Origin: Rhodobiaceae bacterium | GTDB lineage: Bacteria > Pseudomonadota > Alphaproteobacteria > RS24 | Length of the DNA stretch: 33,020 bases | Direction: 5' to 3' | Assembly (NCBI GenBank): GCA_018673175.1 | Contig: JABHDF010000071.1 | Coordinates: 1-33,020 of the forward strand | Shown: piece after piece, positions 15,136 through 24,610 of the stretch | Layout: the number at the start of each line of letters is the position of its first letter | How positions within the stretch are numbered: the stretch's first letter is position 1 | The notes under the pieces: generated by a model | Database searches by the model: none | Told to the model about the DNA's origin: nothing | Seen by the model: the letters and a program-made list of their open reading frames with translations, nothing else | Position numbers and translations under genes: made by a program

Positions 15136-17282
15136 CGCGCGAGCGGCAACCACAAGCGGGTATGCGGCGCGGCCAAAACCGCCTCTCTCGTCAGCGCAAC
15201 GGGGCGAAATTTTTCCGCTGCGAAAAGCGGTGCTTGGTCGTCATAATGCACCGATTTGGGGCGCGTGCTGGCGGCGCCAAAATTATGCACCGTGCCAGCC
15301 GATTGCTTGCCATTTTTGTCCCAGCTCGTATAGACCACCAGCCCATCGCCGGCCACGGCCTTTAATTGGCCGCGCGCGTTGGCCAGCCCATAAATGGCGC
15401 GCAAGACATCTGGCCCGCCGCCCAAAGCGATATTCGTATCGCCCCGAATAAGCCGATTGCGCTGCGACCAAAGCGGGTCAAGCCGATTAAAATGCGTCAG
15501 CAGCTCGTCCAAGCAAGCGTCATAGACGGGCGCGATATCGGGGGCAGGCTTTTGCTTTTGTTCGGCCTTCCATTCCGCCGACAAAAGACAAACCCCCAGC
15601 GCGGCGGCGCGATTGTCCAGCGCGGTTTCGCCGTTCCAGCTGGCCAATAGTTTTTGTCCCTCGGCATGGCGGCTGTCGGCGGCAAATTTCAGGTTTTGAA
15701 TTTGGCCGACATAGCGCATGGCGCGCGATTGCGGCGCGTAAGCCTTGTCCCATTTGATGGCCAGAAAATCGGCCTCGCTCAAACGGCGTTTGGCGGCAAA
15801 CATATCGAGGCCGCGGTCGGCGCGATTGGTCATGCGGGTTTGCAAGCCCAGCTCAGGCGGATAATCCGCGCGGTTCAAATTATCGCGCGCCGCTGTAACG
15901 TTGAACGGCGTTTGATTGGTCGATAGCAAATAGCCCGAAGATGGATTGGTCAGCTGCGGCATGGCGGCAAAGCTGATTTGCTTTTGCCAAATCAAATCGG
16001 AGCGATCGCCGGGTAAATATTTCTGCCAATCCCACCCCGAGGCGCGCTCGGGCGAGCGGTTGTTGTGCAAGAAAAACACATTGCCGCCCTTGTCGGCATA
16101 AACATAATTGAACGAAACAATCGCCTGCATGGCCATGGCTTTTTTAAATTCGGCGAGGTTACGCGCTTTGTTCATCGCCATCCATTGCATCGGTTGGCGC
16201 ATTTCTTGATGGCCCGCAAAACGCACGGCATAGGTGCCATGGCTCGTCTCAAGGGCGGGCCCGTGCTGGCTGGCCAAGAGGGTGCGCGGGATGGGCAGAT
16301 AAAAATTGCCGAAAAGTTTAAGCTTCAGCCAAGCGCGGCGGGTTTCAAACGCGACGCTTTTGCCATCCAGCAGATAGCCATTTTCGGTCGGGGTTAATTT
16401 ATAGACGTCGACTAAATCGGGTTTATTCACCGTCACGCCCCAGCCGATATCGGGGTTAAAGCCTTTGGCGATAAACGGCATGCCGGGAAAAATGCCGCCA
16501 TGCATGTCCCAGCCTTCTTGGCTTTTCACATGCGCCTCATACCAAGCCACGGGGCCGTTCAGGGGTTGGTGCGAGTTAATGATGATGCGGGTGCTGCCAT
16601 CGCTCGACTTTTTGGCGTTCATGGCAAAAGCATTGGAGCCGACAGGCAGGCCAGCCGCGCCGATGTGGCGAGACAGCGCATTGTCTGGCGCAAGTGCCAA
16701 TTCGCGTTGCGGGCTATCGGCGAACAGCTCGCCAATATGGCTTTCAAAACCATAGAAGAGAAGGTGCTGTAGCAAGAAGCCAACCGCGAGGTCTTTACCG
16801 CTCATGGGAAATAATTTCGGGTCGGCCTCAAACGGATGCTGCGCCGCATAGTAATTCATGCCATCGGCATAGGCCTGCAAATGGGCGCGGATTTCTGGTG
16901 TCAGCACTTGTTCGTAATTGGCTTCCACGAAACTGCGCACATCGAGCCATTGCACCAGATAGTCGATGGGCAGGCCGTCCATGCCAAGCGAGCGACCCAA
17001 TTGGCCACGGTAAAACGGCACCAGAGATTGCATGGTTTCGAAATCATCTTCGGCTTGGGCATAGGCCAGCCCGAAAGCGACATCGGCATCGCGCGCGCCA
17101 TAAATATGCGGCACGCCGAAGGCATCGCGGACGACCTCGACTTTATAGGTTTGGGCTTGCTCGATGGCGGCTTGTGGCTGCCAAGCGGCGCTGCGCCAAG
17201 CTTCGATGGCCAGATTTGCCATAACCAAAAGCGGCACGACGGCCAGAGTTGTTATCCAAGTTTTCCGAATAAGTTTGCGCAT
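15132..17282 (-). CDS. Penicillin acylase-family N-terminal nucleophile hydrolase
   Basis: This secreted or periplasmic amidase of 716 residues is made as a precursor that cuts itself into alpha and beta chains. An N-terminal hydrophobic segment (about 9-27) is a signal peptide or anchor. The alpha chain has VEVVRDAFGVPHIYG and FGLAYAQAEDDF. The predicted beta-chain nucleophile is Ser216 in LPVGSNAFA, followed by NSHQPLNGPVAWYEAH. The family includes acyl-homoserine-lactone acylases, cephalosporin acylases and aculeacin acylase; the true amide is not predictable. The start at 17282 is chosen because GGGAGAAG precedes it and it begins at the signal peptide, although the frame stays open upstream to 17885 across a divergent gene. 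Confidence 0.9.
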   Translation of the reverse strand: MRKLIRKTWITTLAVVPLLVMANLAIEAWRSAAWQPQAAIEQAQTYKVEVVRDAFGVPHIYGARDADVAFGLAYAQAEDDFETMQSLVPFYRGQLGRSLGMDGLPIDYLVQWLDVRSFVEANYEQVLTPEIRAHLQAYADGMNYYAAQHPFEADPKLFPMSGKDLAVGFLLQHLLFYGFESHIGELFADSPQRELALAPDNALSRHIGAAGLPVGSNAFAMNAKKSSDGSTRIIINSHQPLNGPVAWYEAHVKSQEGWDMHGGIFPGMPFIAKGFNPDIGWGVTVNKPDLVDVYKLTPTENGYLLDGKSVAFETRRAWLKLKLFGNFYLPIPRTLLASQHGPALETSHGTYAVRFAGHQEMRQPMQWMAMNKARNLAEFKKAMAMQAIVSFNYVYADKGGNVFFLHNNRSPERASGWDWQKYLPGDRSDLIWQKQISFAAMPQLTNPSSGYLLSTNQTPFNVTAARDNLNRADYPPELGLQTRMTNRADRGLDMFAAKRRLSEADFLAIKWDKAYAPQSRAMRYVGQIQNLKFAADSRHAEGQKLLASWNGETALDNRAAALGVCLLSAEWKAEQKQKPAPDIAPVYDACLDELLTHFNRLDPLWSQRNRLIRGDTNIALGGGPDVLRAIYGLANARGQLKAVAGDGLVVYTSWDKNGKQSAGTVHNFGAASTRPKSVHYDDQAPLFAAEKFRPVALTREAVLAAPHTRLWLPLAR

Positions 17283-17417
17283 AACCGCTTCTCCCCAAGT
17301 AAGCGAAATTAGATTTAGCACATTGGGGCAGAGCGTTGAAGGACCCTTGCGCGCGGCATTTAGCGGGCGAACCGAATTTTCAGTAGGGAGATTGCGCAAC
17401 TCTGCTATAAGCCGCCT

Positions 17418-18641
17418 ATGAGTGATGTTCAAAGTGACGAAAAATTTGATGTAATTATTATAGGCGCGGGCGCCGCAGGGCTGATGGCCGCCATTGAGGC
17501 GGGCAAACGCGGCCGCAGCGTGTGGCTGGTCGACCATGCCACGAAGATTGCCGAGAAAATTCGCATCTCGGGCGGCGGGCGGTGTAATTTCACCAATACG
17601 CGCACCAAGCCAGAGAATTATCTGTCGAGCAATCCGCATTTTTGCAAATCTGCGCTGAAGCAATACACCCAGCACGATTTCATATCTTGGGTGGAAAGCC
17701 ACAATATTGCGTTCCACGAAAAAGCGCTGGGGCAGTTGTTTTGCGACCATAGCGCGCAAGATATTATCGACATGCTGCTGTCGGAGGCCGCCTCGGCGGG
17801 CGTGCAATTGGACATGCAAACCGATATTGTGTCCGTAGCTCGAGCTGGCGAGGGGCACGGGTTTGAGGTCATCACACAATCGCAAAACGAGGGGGATGCG
17901 CCGCTAACCACCTTGTGCGAGTCGCTGGTGATTGCGGCGGGGGGATTATCTATCCCTAAAATTGGCGCGACGAAATTCGGCTATGACGTGGCGCGCCAAT
18001 TCGGCCTAGACATCGTCGAGACCCGCGCCGCCTTGGTGCCGCTAACCTTTCAGGCCGATTTGCTCGACCGCTGCAAAGCGATGTCTGGCCTCGCGGTCGA
18101 TGCGGTGGTGAGTTGCCAGAAGGCAGATTTTAAAGAAGCCATGCTGTTCACCCATCGCGGCCTGTCGGGGCCATCGATTTTGCAAGTCTCGTCTTATTGG
18201 CGCGAGGGGCTGACGATTAAAGTTGATTTGGCGCCCGACGTCGATGTGACGGCGCATCTTTTGGCGCGCAAAAACGAAGGCGTGAAATTAGATGTCGCCA
18301 GCGTGTTGAACGAAGTCTTGCCTAAGAAATTGGCGCAAGACATGTGCCAAAGCCAAAACTTAGCGGGTCGATTGGCCGAGGCCAATAACGCCAAACTAGC
18401 GCAACTCGGCGCCGCCGTGAACGATTGGGAGCTTATGCCCGCCGGCTCGGAAGGCTATCGTACGGCAGAAGTTACACTCGGCGGCGTGGACACCGAGGCT
18501 TTGTCGTCGAAAACCATGCAAGCTAAAGACCACGAAGGGCTTTATTTCATCGGCGAAGTGGTCGATGTGACGGGGCATTTGGGCGGTTATAATTTCCAAT
18601 GGGCGTGGTCGTCGGGCTATGTCGCGGGACAAAACGTCTAG
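17418..18641 (+). CDS. HI0933/YhiN-family FAD-binding flavoprotein
   Basis: This 407-residue flavoprotein has an N-terminal dinucleotide-binding motif (VIIIGAGAAGLMAA, about 12-25), the family signature RISGGGRCNFTN (about 50-61), and a C-terminal FAD motif near YFIGEVVDVTGHLGGYNFQWAWSSG. The group is annotated as aminoacetone-oxidase-like or BaiN-like; the physiological substrate is mostly unknown. It diverges from the acylase gene across 135 bp. The start at 17418 gives a normal N-terminus, though no strong ribosome site is visible. The next gene, a SulP transporter, starts 71 bp downstream on the same strand. Confidence 0.92.
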   Translation: MSDVQSDEKFDVIIIGAGAAGLMAAIEAGKRGRSVWLVDHATKIAEKIRISGGGRCNFTNTRTKPENYLSSNPHFCKSALKQYTQHDFISWVESHNIAFHEKALGQLFCDHSAQDIIDMLLSEAASAGVQLDMQTDIVSVARAGEGHGFEVITQSQNEGDAPLTTLCESLVIAAGGLSIPKIGATKFGYDVARQFGLDIVETRAALVPLTFQADLLDRCKAMSGLAVDAVVSCQKADFKEAMLFTHRGLSGPSILQVSSYWREGLTIKVDLAPDVDVTAHLLARKNEGVKLDVASVLNEVLPKKLAQDMCQSQNLAGRLAEANNAKLAQLGAAVNDWELMPAGSEGYRTAEVTLGGVDTEALSSKTMQAKDHEGLYFIGEVVDVTGHLGGYNFQWAWSSGYVAGQNV

Positions 18642-18712
18642 CCGAGCCTCGCAAAACGCGCTACCACGCTCGAACCTTGAACCAGACCTCCAGTGAAAAG
18701 TGAATTGACCTA

Positions 18713-20314
18713 ATGTCCTCCGCCATTTCCAAAGTACAAAACTACATTCTCGGCGTGCCGTTAAACCAGCCGCCGCAAGGGCTGACCATCGCGCAAGTGC
18801 GGATGGACATTCTGGCGGGTCTGACCGTCGCTTTGGCGCTTGTGCCAGAGGCGGTGGCTTTTGCTTTCGTGGCGGGCGTTGACCCCTTGGTGGGGCTTTA
18901 TGCGGCTTTCATCGTCGGGCTGATAACGGCCACGATTGGCGGGCGCCCGGGCATGATTTCGGGCGCCACCGGCGCGCTGGCCGTGGTCATGGTGGCTTTG
19001 GTGGCGCAACATGGCGTGGAGTATTTATTTGCCACCGTGGTGTTGATGGGTATTTTGCAGTTAATCGCAGGCGCTTTGCGTTGGGGTAAATTTATCCGCA
19101 TGGTGCCGCATCCGGTGATGTTGGGATTTGTTAACGGGCTGGCCATTGTTATCGGTCTGGCGCAATTGGAGCAGTTCAAAACCACCAATGACATGGGCGT
19201 CACCGAATGGATTGGCGGCTTCGAATTGCTGGCGACAGGCGGGCTGGTGGTCGCCACGATGGCGCTGATTTGGGTCACGCCGAAACTCACCAAAATCATT
19301 CCCGCGCCATTGGCGGCCATCGGCTTGGTTACGGCCTTGGTGTTGGGCTTTGATATCCAAGTGCCGCGCGTCGGCGATTTGGCCAGCCTATCGGGCGGCC
19401 TGCCGAGTTTTGCCATTCCCATGGTGCCGTTCACGCTAGAAACCTGTGCGATTATTTTTCCCTATGCGGTTATTCTGGCGGCCATTGGGCTGATTGAAAG
19501 CCTGCTGACGCTCAACCTCGTGGGCGAGATTACCGAACAACGCGGCGGTGCGTCTCAAGAATGCATGGCGCAAGGCGCGGCCAATTTAGCCACCGGATTT
19601 TTCGGCGGCATGGGCGGCTGCGCGATGATTGGCCAGTCGATGATCAATGTAAATTCGGGCGGTCGAACCCGCATAGGCGGACTGGCGGCGGCTCTATTTC
19701 TCTTGGTGTTCATTTTGTTTGCCTCGGGTCTCATCGAGCAAATCCCCATCGCGGCTTTGGTTGGCGTCATGTTTATGGTGGTCATTGGCACTTTCGCGTG
19801 GAACTCGCTGAAGACGCTTTTCAAAGTGCCGCGCGCTGATGCTTTGGTGATTATCGTCGTGACGATTGTCACCGTGGCCGAAGATTTGGCGATTGCCGTT
19901 GTGGTGGGCGTCATCATGTCGGCGCTGGTTTATGCATGGAATGCGGCCAAACGCATTCATGCCTCCAAGCGCCCGTCTGCGCGCGAGAAGGGCGCCATTG
20001 TTTATGACATCCAAGGGCCGCTGTTCTTCGGCTCAGTAACGGGCTTTCGTCAATTGTTCGACATGGCCGACGACCCCGACACGGTCATTATCGATTTCTC
20101 CGACTCGCGCGTGGTCGACCAATCGGCCTTGCAGGCGATTGAAGATGTGGCGGATAAATATGCTGACTTGGGTAAACGCGTCATGTTGCGCCACCTCTCG
20201 CCCGATTGCCATCGCTTGCTCACCAAAGCGGGTCAGCTGATGATCGATAGCGACGACGACCCAGATTATGGCATCGCGGTAGACTATGACGTCAATATCG
20301 GCGCGTTTCGCTAG
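18713..20314 (+). CDS. SulP-family anion transporter with STAS domain
   Basis: This inner-membrane anion transporter of 533 residues belongs to the SLC26/SulP family (sulfate, bicarbonate or other anions). A hydrophobic domain with many membrane spans covers about residues 25-420 and starts with the typical DILAGLTVALALVPEAVAFAFVAGVDPLVGLY, after which GRPGMISGATGALAVV is the anion-binding segment. A cytoplasmic STAS domain covers about 435-533 (VIIDFSDSRVVDQSALQAIED). The substrate is not deducible; some marine SulP proteins import bicarbonate with sodium. The gene for a renalase-like flavoprotein begins 8 nt after the stop, so the two are probably cotranscribed. Confidence 0.92.
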   Translation: MSSAISKVQNYILGVPLNQPPQGLTIAQVRMDILAGLTVALALVPEAVAFAFVAGVDPLVGLYAAFIVGLITATIGGRPGMISGATGALAVVMVALVAQHGVEYLFATVVLMGILQLIAGALRWGKFIRMVPHPVMLGFVNGLAIVIGLAQLEQFKTTNDMGVTEWIGGFELLATGGLVVATMALIWVTPKLTKIIPAPLAAIGLVTALVLGFDIQVPRVGDLASLSGGLPSFAIPMVPFTLETCAIIFPYAVILAAIGLIESLLTLNLVGEITEQRGGASQECMAQGAANLATGFFGGMGGCAMIGQSMINVNSGGRTRIGGLAAALFLLVFILFASGLIEQIPIAALVGVMFMVVIGTFAWNSLKTLFKVPRADALVIIVVTIVTVAEDLAIAVVVGVIMSALVYAWNAAKRIHASKRPSAREKGAIVYDIQGPLFFGSVTGFRQLFDMADDPDTVIIDFSDSRVVDQSALQAIEDVADKYADLGKRVMLRHLSPDCHRLLTKAGQLMIDSDDDPDYGIAVDYDVNIGAFR

Positions 20315-20322
20315 GGGCGACT

Positions 20323-21324
20323 ATGGGCGCACAGGCAAAACCGGCTATTGCGATTATCGGCACGGGGATGTCTGGTCTGGCTTGTGCGGATGGTTTGGCG
20401 CAAGATTTTGAGCTGTCTTTATTTGATAAATCGCGCGGCCTATCGGGGCGCCTATCCACGCGGCGCGCGCCGGCCCATGCTTTCGACCATGGCGCCCAAT
20501 ATTTTCGCGCCCAGAGCGCGCTGTTTCAGCAATGGCTTCAGCCGTTTGAAGCGGCAGGCCACGTGCAGCGTTGGACGCCACGTCATGTAACCATCGCCGC
20601 CGATGGCAGCCAAAGCCCAAGAGAAGACGCACACCCCAAATGGGTTTTCACCCCGGGTATGAGCGCCATTGGCAGGGCCTTGGTGGTGGGTCGGCCGCGG
20701 TGGAAACTATATCTCGATTGCGGGGTGGAGGGCGTGGAAGGCCAGGCGGGCGATTGGTTTTTGCGGGCTGGTGGGTCGCGGTTCGGCCCCTTCGCCCATA
20801 TTGTTTTCGCTATGCCGCCCGCACAAATCAAAGCGCTTTTGCCCGTAGACACAAGCTTCTCTGCGGCTTTGGCCAAAACGCAAATGCGGGGCTGTCATAC
20901 GCTGATGCTGGGCTTTGCGCCAAGCGAGGCGCCGCAGCTTGATTGGCAATGCGCACATTTTGACGATGACGTGCTGGGTTTTGCGGCGGTTAATTCTAGC
21001 AAGCCCAAGCGGAGTGACGATTTGGCTTTGGTGCTGCAAACGCAGCATGACTGGTCGCAAGCTCATATCGAAGACGACGCCGTGGACGCGACGATGAAAG
21101 CGCGCTTTGAAGCCCTGACGGGAAGCCAGATTTCGGCCTCAGGGTATGACCGCGTGCATCGCTGGCGCTATGCCTCAACCCAGACGCCCGCCGCCTCGCC
21201 AGACCAGCCCTATTTGCTAGACCACGCGCAAGGTCTCTCGGCCATCGGCGATTGGTGTTACGGCTCGAAAGTTGAACAAGCGTTTTTAAGCGGCGCGACA
21301 CTGGCCACGCGTTTGCGAGCCTAG
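20323..21324 (+). CDS. Renalase-like FAD-dependent amine oxidase family protein
   Basis: This 333-residue flavoprotein has an N-terminal FAD motif IAIIGTGMSGLACADGL (about 9-25), then SLFDKSRGLSGRLSTRR and FDHGAQYFRA, the pattern of bacterial renalase-like proteins (COG3380), and a C-terminal FAD-contact region LSAIGDWCYGSKVEQAFLSG. Bacterial renalases oxidise stray dihydro-isomers of NAD(P)H; whether this one does so or acts on an amine is unknown. It follows the SulP gene by 8 nt. The C-terminus is complete and no interruption is seen. Confidence 0.85.
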   Translation: MGAQAKPAIAIIGTGMSGLACADGLAQDFELSLFDKSRGLSGRLSTRRAPAHAFDHGAQYFRAQSALFQQWLQPFEAAGHVQRWTPRHVTIAADGSQSPREDAHPKWVFTPGMSAIGRALVVGRPRWKLYLDCGVEGVEGQAGDWFLRAGGSRFGPFAHIVFAMPPAQIKALLPVDTSFSAALAKTQMRGCHTLMLGFAPSEAPQLDWQCAHFDDDVLGFAAVNSSKPKRSDDLALVLQTQHDWSQAHIEDDAVDATMKARFEALTGSQISASGYDRVHRWRYASTQTPAASPDQPYLLDHAQGLSAIGDWCYGSKVEQAFLSGATLATRLRA

Positions 21325-21412
21325 GGCGTCGAGAACCTGCTTCCTGTGTTGCTTCCAGTCGAGGGTTCAGTCTAGTTTATGGCAAGATTAGTCCGGGTAG
21401 AGGGAGGCTTCG

Positions 21413-22483
21413 ATGCCTAATAAAGTTAAATTCGCAAGCGGCAAAGAGATGAAGAATGAGTTCATGCTCGCGCCGCTCACCAATATGCAAAGCCTTGAAG
21501 ATGGCACTTTGGGCGACGATGAATATACATGGCTGACCAAACGCGCCCAAGGCGGCTTCGGCCTGACGATGACTTGCGCGGCCTTCGCGCAGACATCCGG
21601 AAAAGGCTTTAACGGGCAGCTAGGTGCCAGCGCCGACAGCCATTTGGATGGTTTGAAAAGATTGGCCGAAGGTATCCACCAGCACGACAGTTTGGCCTAT
21701 ACGCAAATTGTCCATGGCGGCATGCGCACGTTCAAAAAATTCACCGGACAAGAGCCCGTGTGTCCTTCAGCGAACGAAGAAACAGGCGCCCGCGCGATGA
21801 CGCTTGATGAGATTAAAGCGACAGAAGCGGCTTTCGTGGAGGCGGCTTTGCTATCGCGAAAAGCCGGCTTTGACGGCATGGAAATTCACGGCGCACATGG
21901 CTATCTGCTGTGCCAGTTTTTATCGTCAGACATTAATAAGCGCGACGATGATTATGGCGGGGCGCTGGTCAATCGCACGCGCATCCTTGACAATATCATT
22001 GCAGGTGTGAAGCAATCTTGCGGTGCGGATTTTAGTTTGGCCTTGCGCCTATCGCCGACCCGCTTCGGCATTCAGCTAGACGAGATTATTAGCTATTATG
22101 AACGCTTGTGCCAAACGGGCGCCCTTGATTTTATCGATATGTCGCTTTGGGATGTGTTCGAGGAAGTGAACGAAGGCTCACATGCAGGCCAACGGCTTGT
22201 CGATGTGTTTGCCAAATTGGAGCGCGGCGATACCAAGCTGACCGTGGCCGGCAAAATTATGACGGCTAAGCATGTGCGCGATGTATTGGCGGCGGGCGTG
22301 GATTTCGTGGCCTTGGGACGCGCCGGTATTTTGCACCACGACTGGCCGCAAAAATTTGCAGCGGATGAAAATTTTGCGTCCATCGCAACGCCGGTATCAA
22401 GAGAGCATCTAACGGTAGAAGGGCTTGGCGCCAGCTTTGTCGATTATATGTCGACTTGGGCGGGCTTCGTGGAGACGGCCTAG
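21413..22483 (+). CDS. NADH:flavin oxidoreductase / Old Yellow Enzyme family
   Basis: This FMN-containing TIM-barrel ene-reductase-like protein has 356 residues. It opens with KNEFMLAPLTNMQS, the FMN-binding strand 1. The active-site pair is His159 and His162 with Tyr164 in HGAHGYL, equivalent to the His-x-x-His-x-Tyr of YqjM-type enzymes. DDDYGGALVNRTR is the usual segment after it, and the phosphate-binding end is VALGRAGILHHDWP. Likely substrates are alpha,beta-unsaturated carbonyls or nitro compounds; the physiological one is unknown. GGGAGG at about 21402-21407 supports the start at 21413. It stands alone, 88 bp after the renalase-like gene, and is the last gene before the base composition becomes AT-richer. 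Confidence 0.92.
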   Translation: MPNKVKFASGKEMKNEFMLAPLTNMQSLEDGTLGDDEYTWLTKRAQGGFGLTMTCAAFAQTSGKGFNGQLGASADSHLDGLKRLAEGIHQHDSLAYTQIVHGGMRTFKKFTGQEPVCPSANEETGARAMTLDEIKATEAAFVEAALLSRKAGFDGMEIHGAHGYLLCQFLSSDINKRDDDYGGALVNRTRILDNIIAGVKQSCGADFSLALRLSPTRFGIQLDEIISYYERLCQTGALDFIDMSLWDVFEEVNEGSHAGQRLVDVFAKLERGDTKLTVAGKIMTAKHVRDVLAAGVDFVALGRAGILHHDWPQKFAADENFASIATPVSREHLTVEGLGASFVDYMSTWAGFVETA

Positions 22484-22512
22484 ATAGGCTTTCGGGCGTG
22501 TTTATCCGATGC

Positions 22513-22531
22513 AGGCTCCGAGCCTACTTTT
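22513..22531 (+). terminator. Weak terminator-like hairpin after OYE gene
   Basis: AGGCT (22513-22517) and AGCCT (22521-22525) form a short stem with a CCG loop, and TTTT occurs at 22528-22531. It lies 30 nt after the stop codon. Both stem and T-tract are short, so function is uncertain. Confidence 0.35.
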
Positions 22532-22693
22532 GGGATTTGATCAGCAATCGGTTTTAGATCATTTGAATGGTTTTATGCAAAGCCAGTTTGAAAACTAGGA
22601 CCTCTTTCCGGCTCGCAAATGAATGGCCCCGCAGCGATATCGTTTCACCTCCAAGAGCCTGCAAGCGGGCGGCCTTATCTGGCCAAAATTTTG

Positions 22694-23149
22694 TTAATCG
22701 TGCTTGGCTCGTTGGCGCGCCATCATATCGTCAAAGCAGGATTCACCAATCACTGTGCCGTCTTTGGCCAAACTTTCGGCCAGTGAATTGTCAACGGCCT
22801 TAAGTTTGAACAGCACTAGCGCCCCTTCCGGGCCACCATGTTCCATATGCACATCGCCGGGTTCTTTATGGGCATAATCCCCTGCCTTTCGGATTTTCTT
22901 CGATAAGGTTTCCCCTGTTTCCGGGTCTATATCGACGACATGCAGCTCCCCTGCCAAAACAACCGATGTGGTCTCCGCCGTGTGGCGATGAAAATGGCAA
23001 TAGCTATTGGGGGCCCAGCGATACAATAAATCGACATGGCCGCCCTCGCGAAGGCTTAACAGCGCCGCTTCATAATCAATGGGGTAATCAAAGCTATCAT
23101 CGCCAACAAAGCGCCGCCATTTCAGATTATCATTGTCAAGTAAGTTCAC
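22694..23149 (-). CDS. Cupin-domain protein
   Basis: This small protein of 151 residues has a single cupin barrel. Cupin motif 1 is HFHRHTAETTSVVLAGEL (52-69; His52, His54 and His56 with Glu59 are likely metal ligands). Motif 2 is PGDVHMEHGGPEGALVLF (98 onward; His101 or His104). It resembles ChrR-type and other metal-binding cupins; the reaction is unknown. The start is a GTG at 23149 with GAGG placed 7-10 nt upstream; the frame stays open to a TTG at 23197, but no ATG occurs near the cupin N-terminus. Its upstream region is AT-rich and it sits at the boundary with the polysaccharide locus. Confidence 0.8.
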   Translation of the reverse strand: MNLLDNDNLKWRRFVGDDSFDYPIDYEAALLSLREGGHVDLLYRWAPNSYCHFHRHTAETTSVVLAGELHVVDIDPETGETLSKKIRKAGDYAHKEPGDVHMEHGGPEGALVLFKLKAVDNSLAESLAKDGTVIGESCFDDMMARQRAKHD

Positions 23150-23532
23150 AGATGACCTCAAACGTGAAATAAATTCATAAAATTGTATTCTAAACAATTC
23201 GGCAAAGCAAGCCGCATACGATTCATTAACTTATCTATGGCGTGGTCGATGAGCAGGGGTGATATAGGCACAATAGAGCTAAATAATGGCACAGACGGGG
23301 GGAGGCCCTCTGCACTCGACCTTTCGTTGCTTTAACACAAGCCTGCAGAAAATAGGAGTCAACTCTAATAATGAGATATTTCCTACCTTTGCGCGATGCG
23401 AAATATCAACGATCACTATAATATTGTTGAAGCTTAATTTTTAGAATGCCTATCATGGATAGCGACAACAATATAGGTCGCATATTAGTATGTCACCAAG
23501 CCAACTGACGAAAACAGCAACCTTTCAGCCGA
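23150..23532. other. Intergenic region between cupin and wecA-like genes
   Basis: No credible gene is seen on either strand. It contains an inverted repeat GATATTTC (23375-23382) and GAAATATC (23400-23407) with a 17-nt spacer, which could be an operator or a weak RNA hairpin. Short frames here (16-25 codons) lack proper ribosome sites. The cupin promoter must lie in its left part. Confidence 0.5.
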
Positions 23533-24600
23533 TTAGTACTTTGGGTTGGAAATTTCGACAAGCCTCCGACAGGCCCATTGAATTGAGAAATAATACACCG
23601 GTATGAACGCTAAAAATCCGATGATACTGATCGCTTCGCCGAATTGGACCGTCAAGCTAAAACCCAGCCAAAAAGCCCCGACCGCAGATAAAATCAAAAT
23701 GAGTAAGGTTCGTCGTGCCGAAAACCCATTATCCATAATTCTATGATGTATATGTGTTCTGTCCGGCGTCATAGGCGAACGACGGTCGGCGAGCCTGCGA
23801 ATTGTAACAAGCACGATATCGGTAACTGGGATAACAATGAGCCATAGGCATAGAGATACGGGAATTTTCGGACCTTCAACGAGCCGCGAAATGTCTTGGC
23901 TTGCGGAAATGATAGTATTTGAGACTATGAGGCCGATCAGCATGGAGCCGCTGTCGCCGAGGAAAACCTTGCGACCGTTAAAAATTTGTAGATTAAACAC
24001 AAGAAACCCCGCGATGGAGCCTGAAAACAAAACAGCGAAAACAGCAAAGTCAGGCGGTGTTGCACCATGAATCAGGTTGAAAGCAAGTTGAGCATGAGTC
24101 AGTGTAAGTAACGCCATGCTAGCGGCTAAGCCATCAATACCGTCAATCATATTGAAGGCATTGATAATCATCACAATGAAAAAGACTGCTATGATCGAAT
24201 GTAAACTGGCAAAGTCTGGCGATCCAAATGTTTCGTTGAAAATGCCAATATTAGAAACTGCCAGGTTTTCGCCCATAACAACAATGGTGGCAGCAGCAAT
24301 ATGGAAAACGAGCTTTATGACCGCAGGCACAGGTTGTCGGTCGTCAACCATTCCTAGAATAACGAGCATGGTTGCCGCCATTATCCCGCCCCAGGGAGGG
24401 TTTGGAATAAAAATCAAAAGTCCTACAACCACCACAAGCCAAATTACAGGCCCCCCGATGAGAGGTATTTCACCTTTATGCTGTTTACGCGCAGACGGTT
24501 TGTCGACCAGCCCTAAGCGGGTTGCTAGGGGTATTAAGGCAATAACAAGTGCTGTTGTAAGCAACGACGCAATAACCGAAATGTAAATTAGGGAGAGCAT
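23533..24600 (-). CDS. WecA/MraY-family glycan-1-phosphate transferase
   Basis: This polytopic membrane enzyme of 355 residues transfers a sugar-1-phosphate from a UDP-sugar to undecaprenyl phosphate, starting synthesis of a polysaccharide repeat unit. WecA/MraY motifs occur in order: KPSARKQHKGEIPLIGGP (34-51), Asp86-Asp87 in GMVDDR for Mg2+, NAFNMIDGIDG (147-157), FLGDSGS (213-219) and the cytoplasmic DRTHIHH (280-286), typical of the WecA side rather than MraY. About ten membrane helices are expected. The start at 24600 follows AAGGAAA. It lies 10 nt after a Wzz fragment and in the same transcript direction. A second, broken copy of this family lies at 26816-27183. Confidence 0.93.
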   Translation of the reverse strand: MLSLIYISVIASLLTTALVIALIPLATRLGLVDKPSARKQHKGEIPLIGGPVIWLVVVVGLLIFIPNPPWGGIMAATMLVILGMVDDRQPVPAVIKLVFHIAAATIVVMGENLAVSNIGIFNETFGSPDFASLHSIIAVFFIVMIINAFNMIDGIDGLAASMALLTLTHAQLAFNLIHGATPPDFAVFAVLFSGSIAGFLVFNLQIFNGRKVFLGDSGSMLIGLIVSNTIISASQDISRLVEGPKIPVSLCLWLIVIPVTDIVLVTIRRLADRRSPMTPDRTHIHHRIMDNGFSARRTLLILILSAVGAFWLGFSLTVQFGEAISIIGFLAFIPVYYFSIQWACRRLVEISNPKY

Positions 24601-24610
24601 AAATATTTCC

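Noticed and set aside
17283-17885. N-terminal extension of the acylase frame upstream of 17282
   Set aside because: The frame is open, but it would lie antisense over the flavoprotein gene, and the ATG at 17282 has both a ribosome site and the signal peptide.
23371-23421. 16-codon ORF (MRYFLPLRDAKYQRSL) with AGGAG upstream
   Set aside because: The AGGAG is too far from the ATG, the peptide has no recognisable character, and it lies over an inverted repeat.
23411-23487. 25-codon minus-strand ORF just after the wecA-like gene
   Set aside because: It has no ribosome site and an ordinary composition for chance AT-rich frames.
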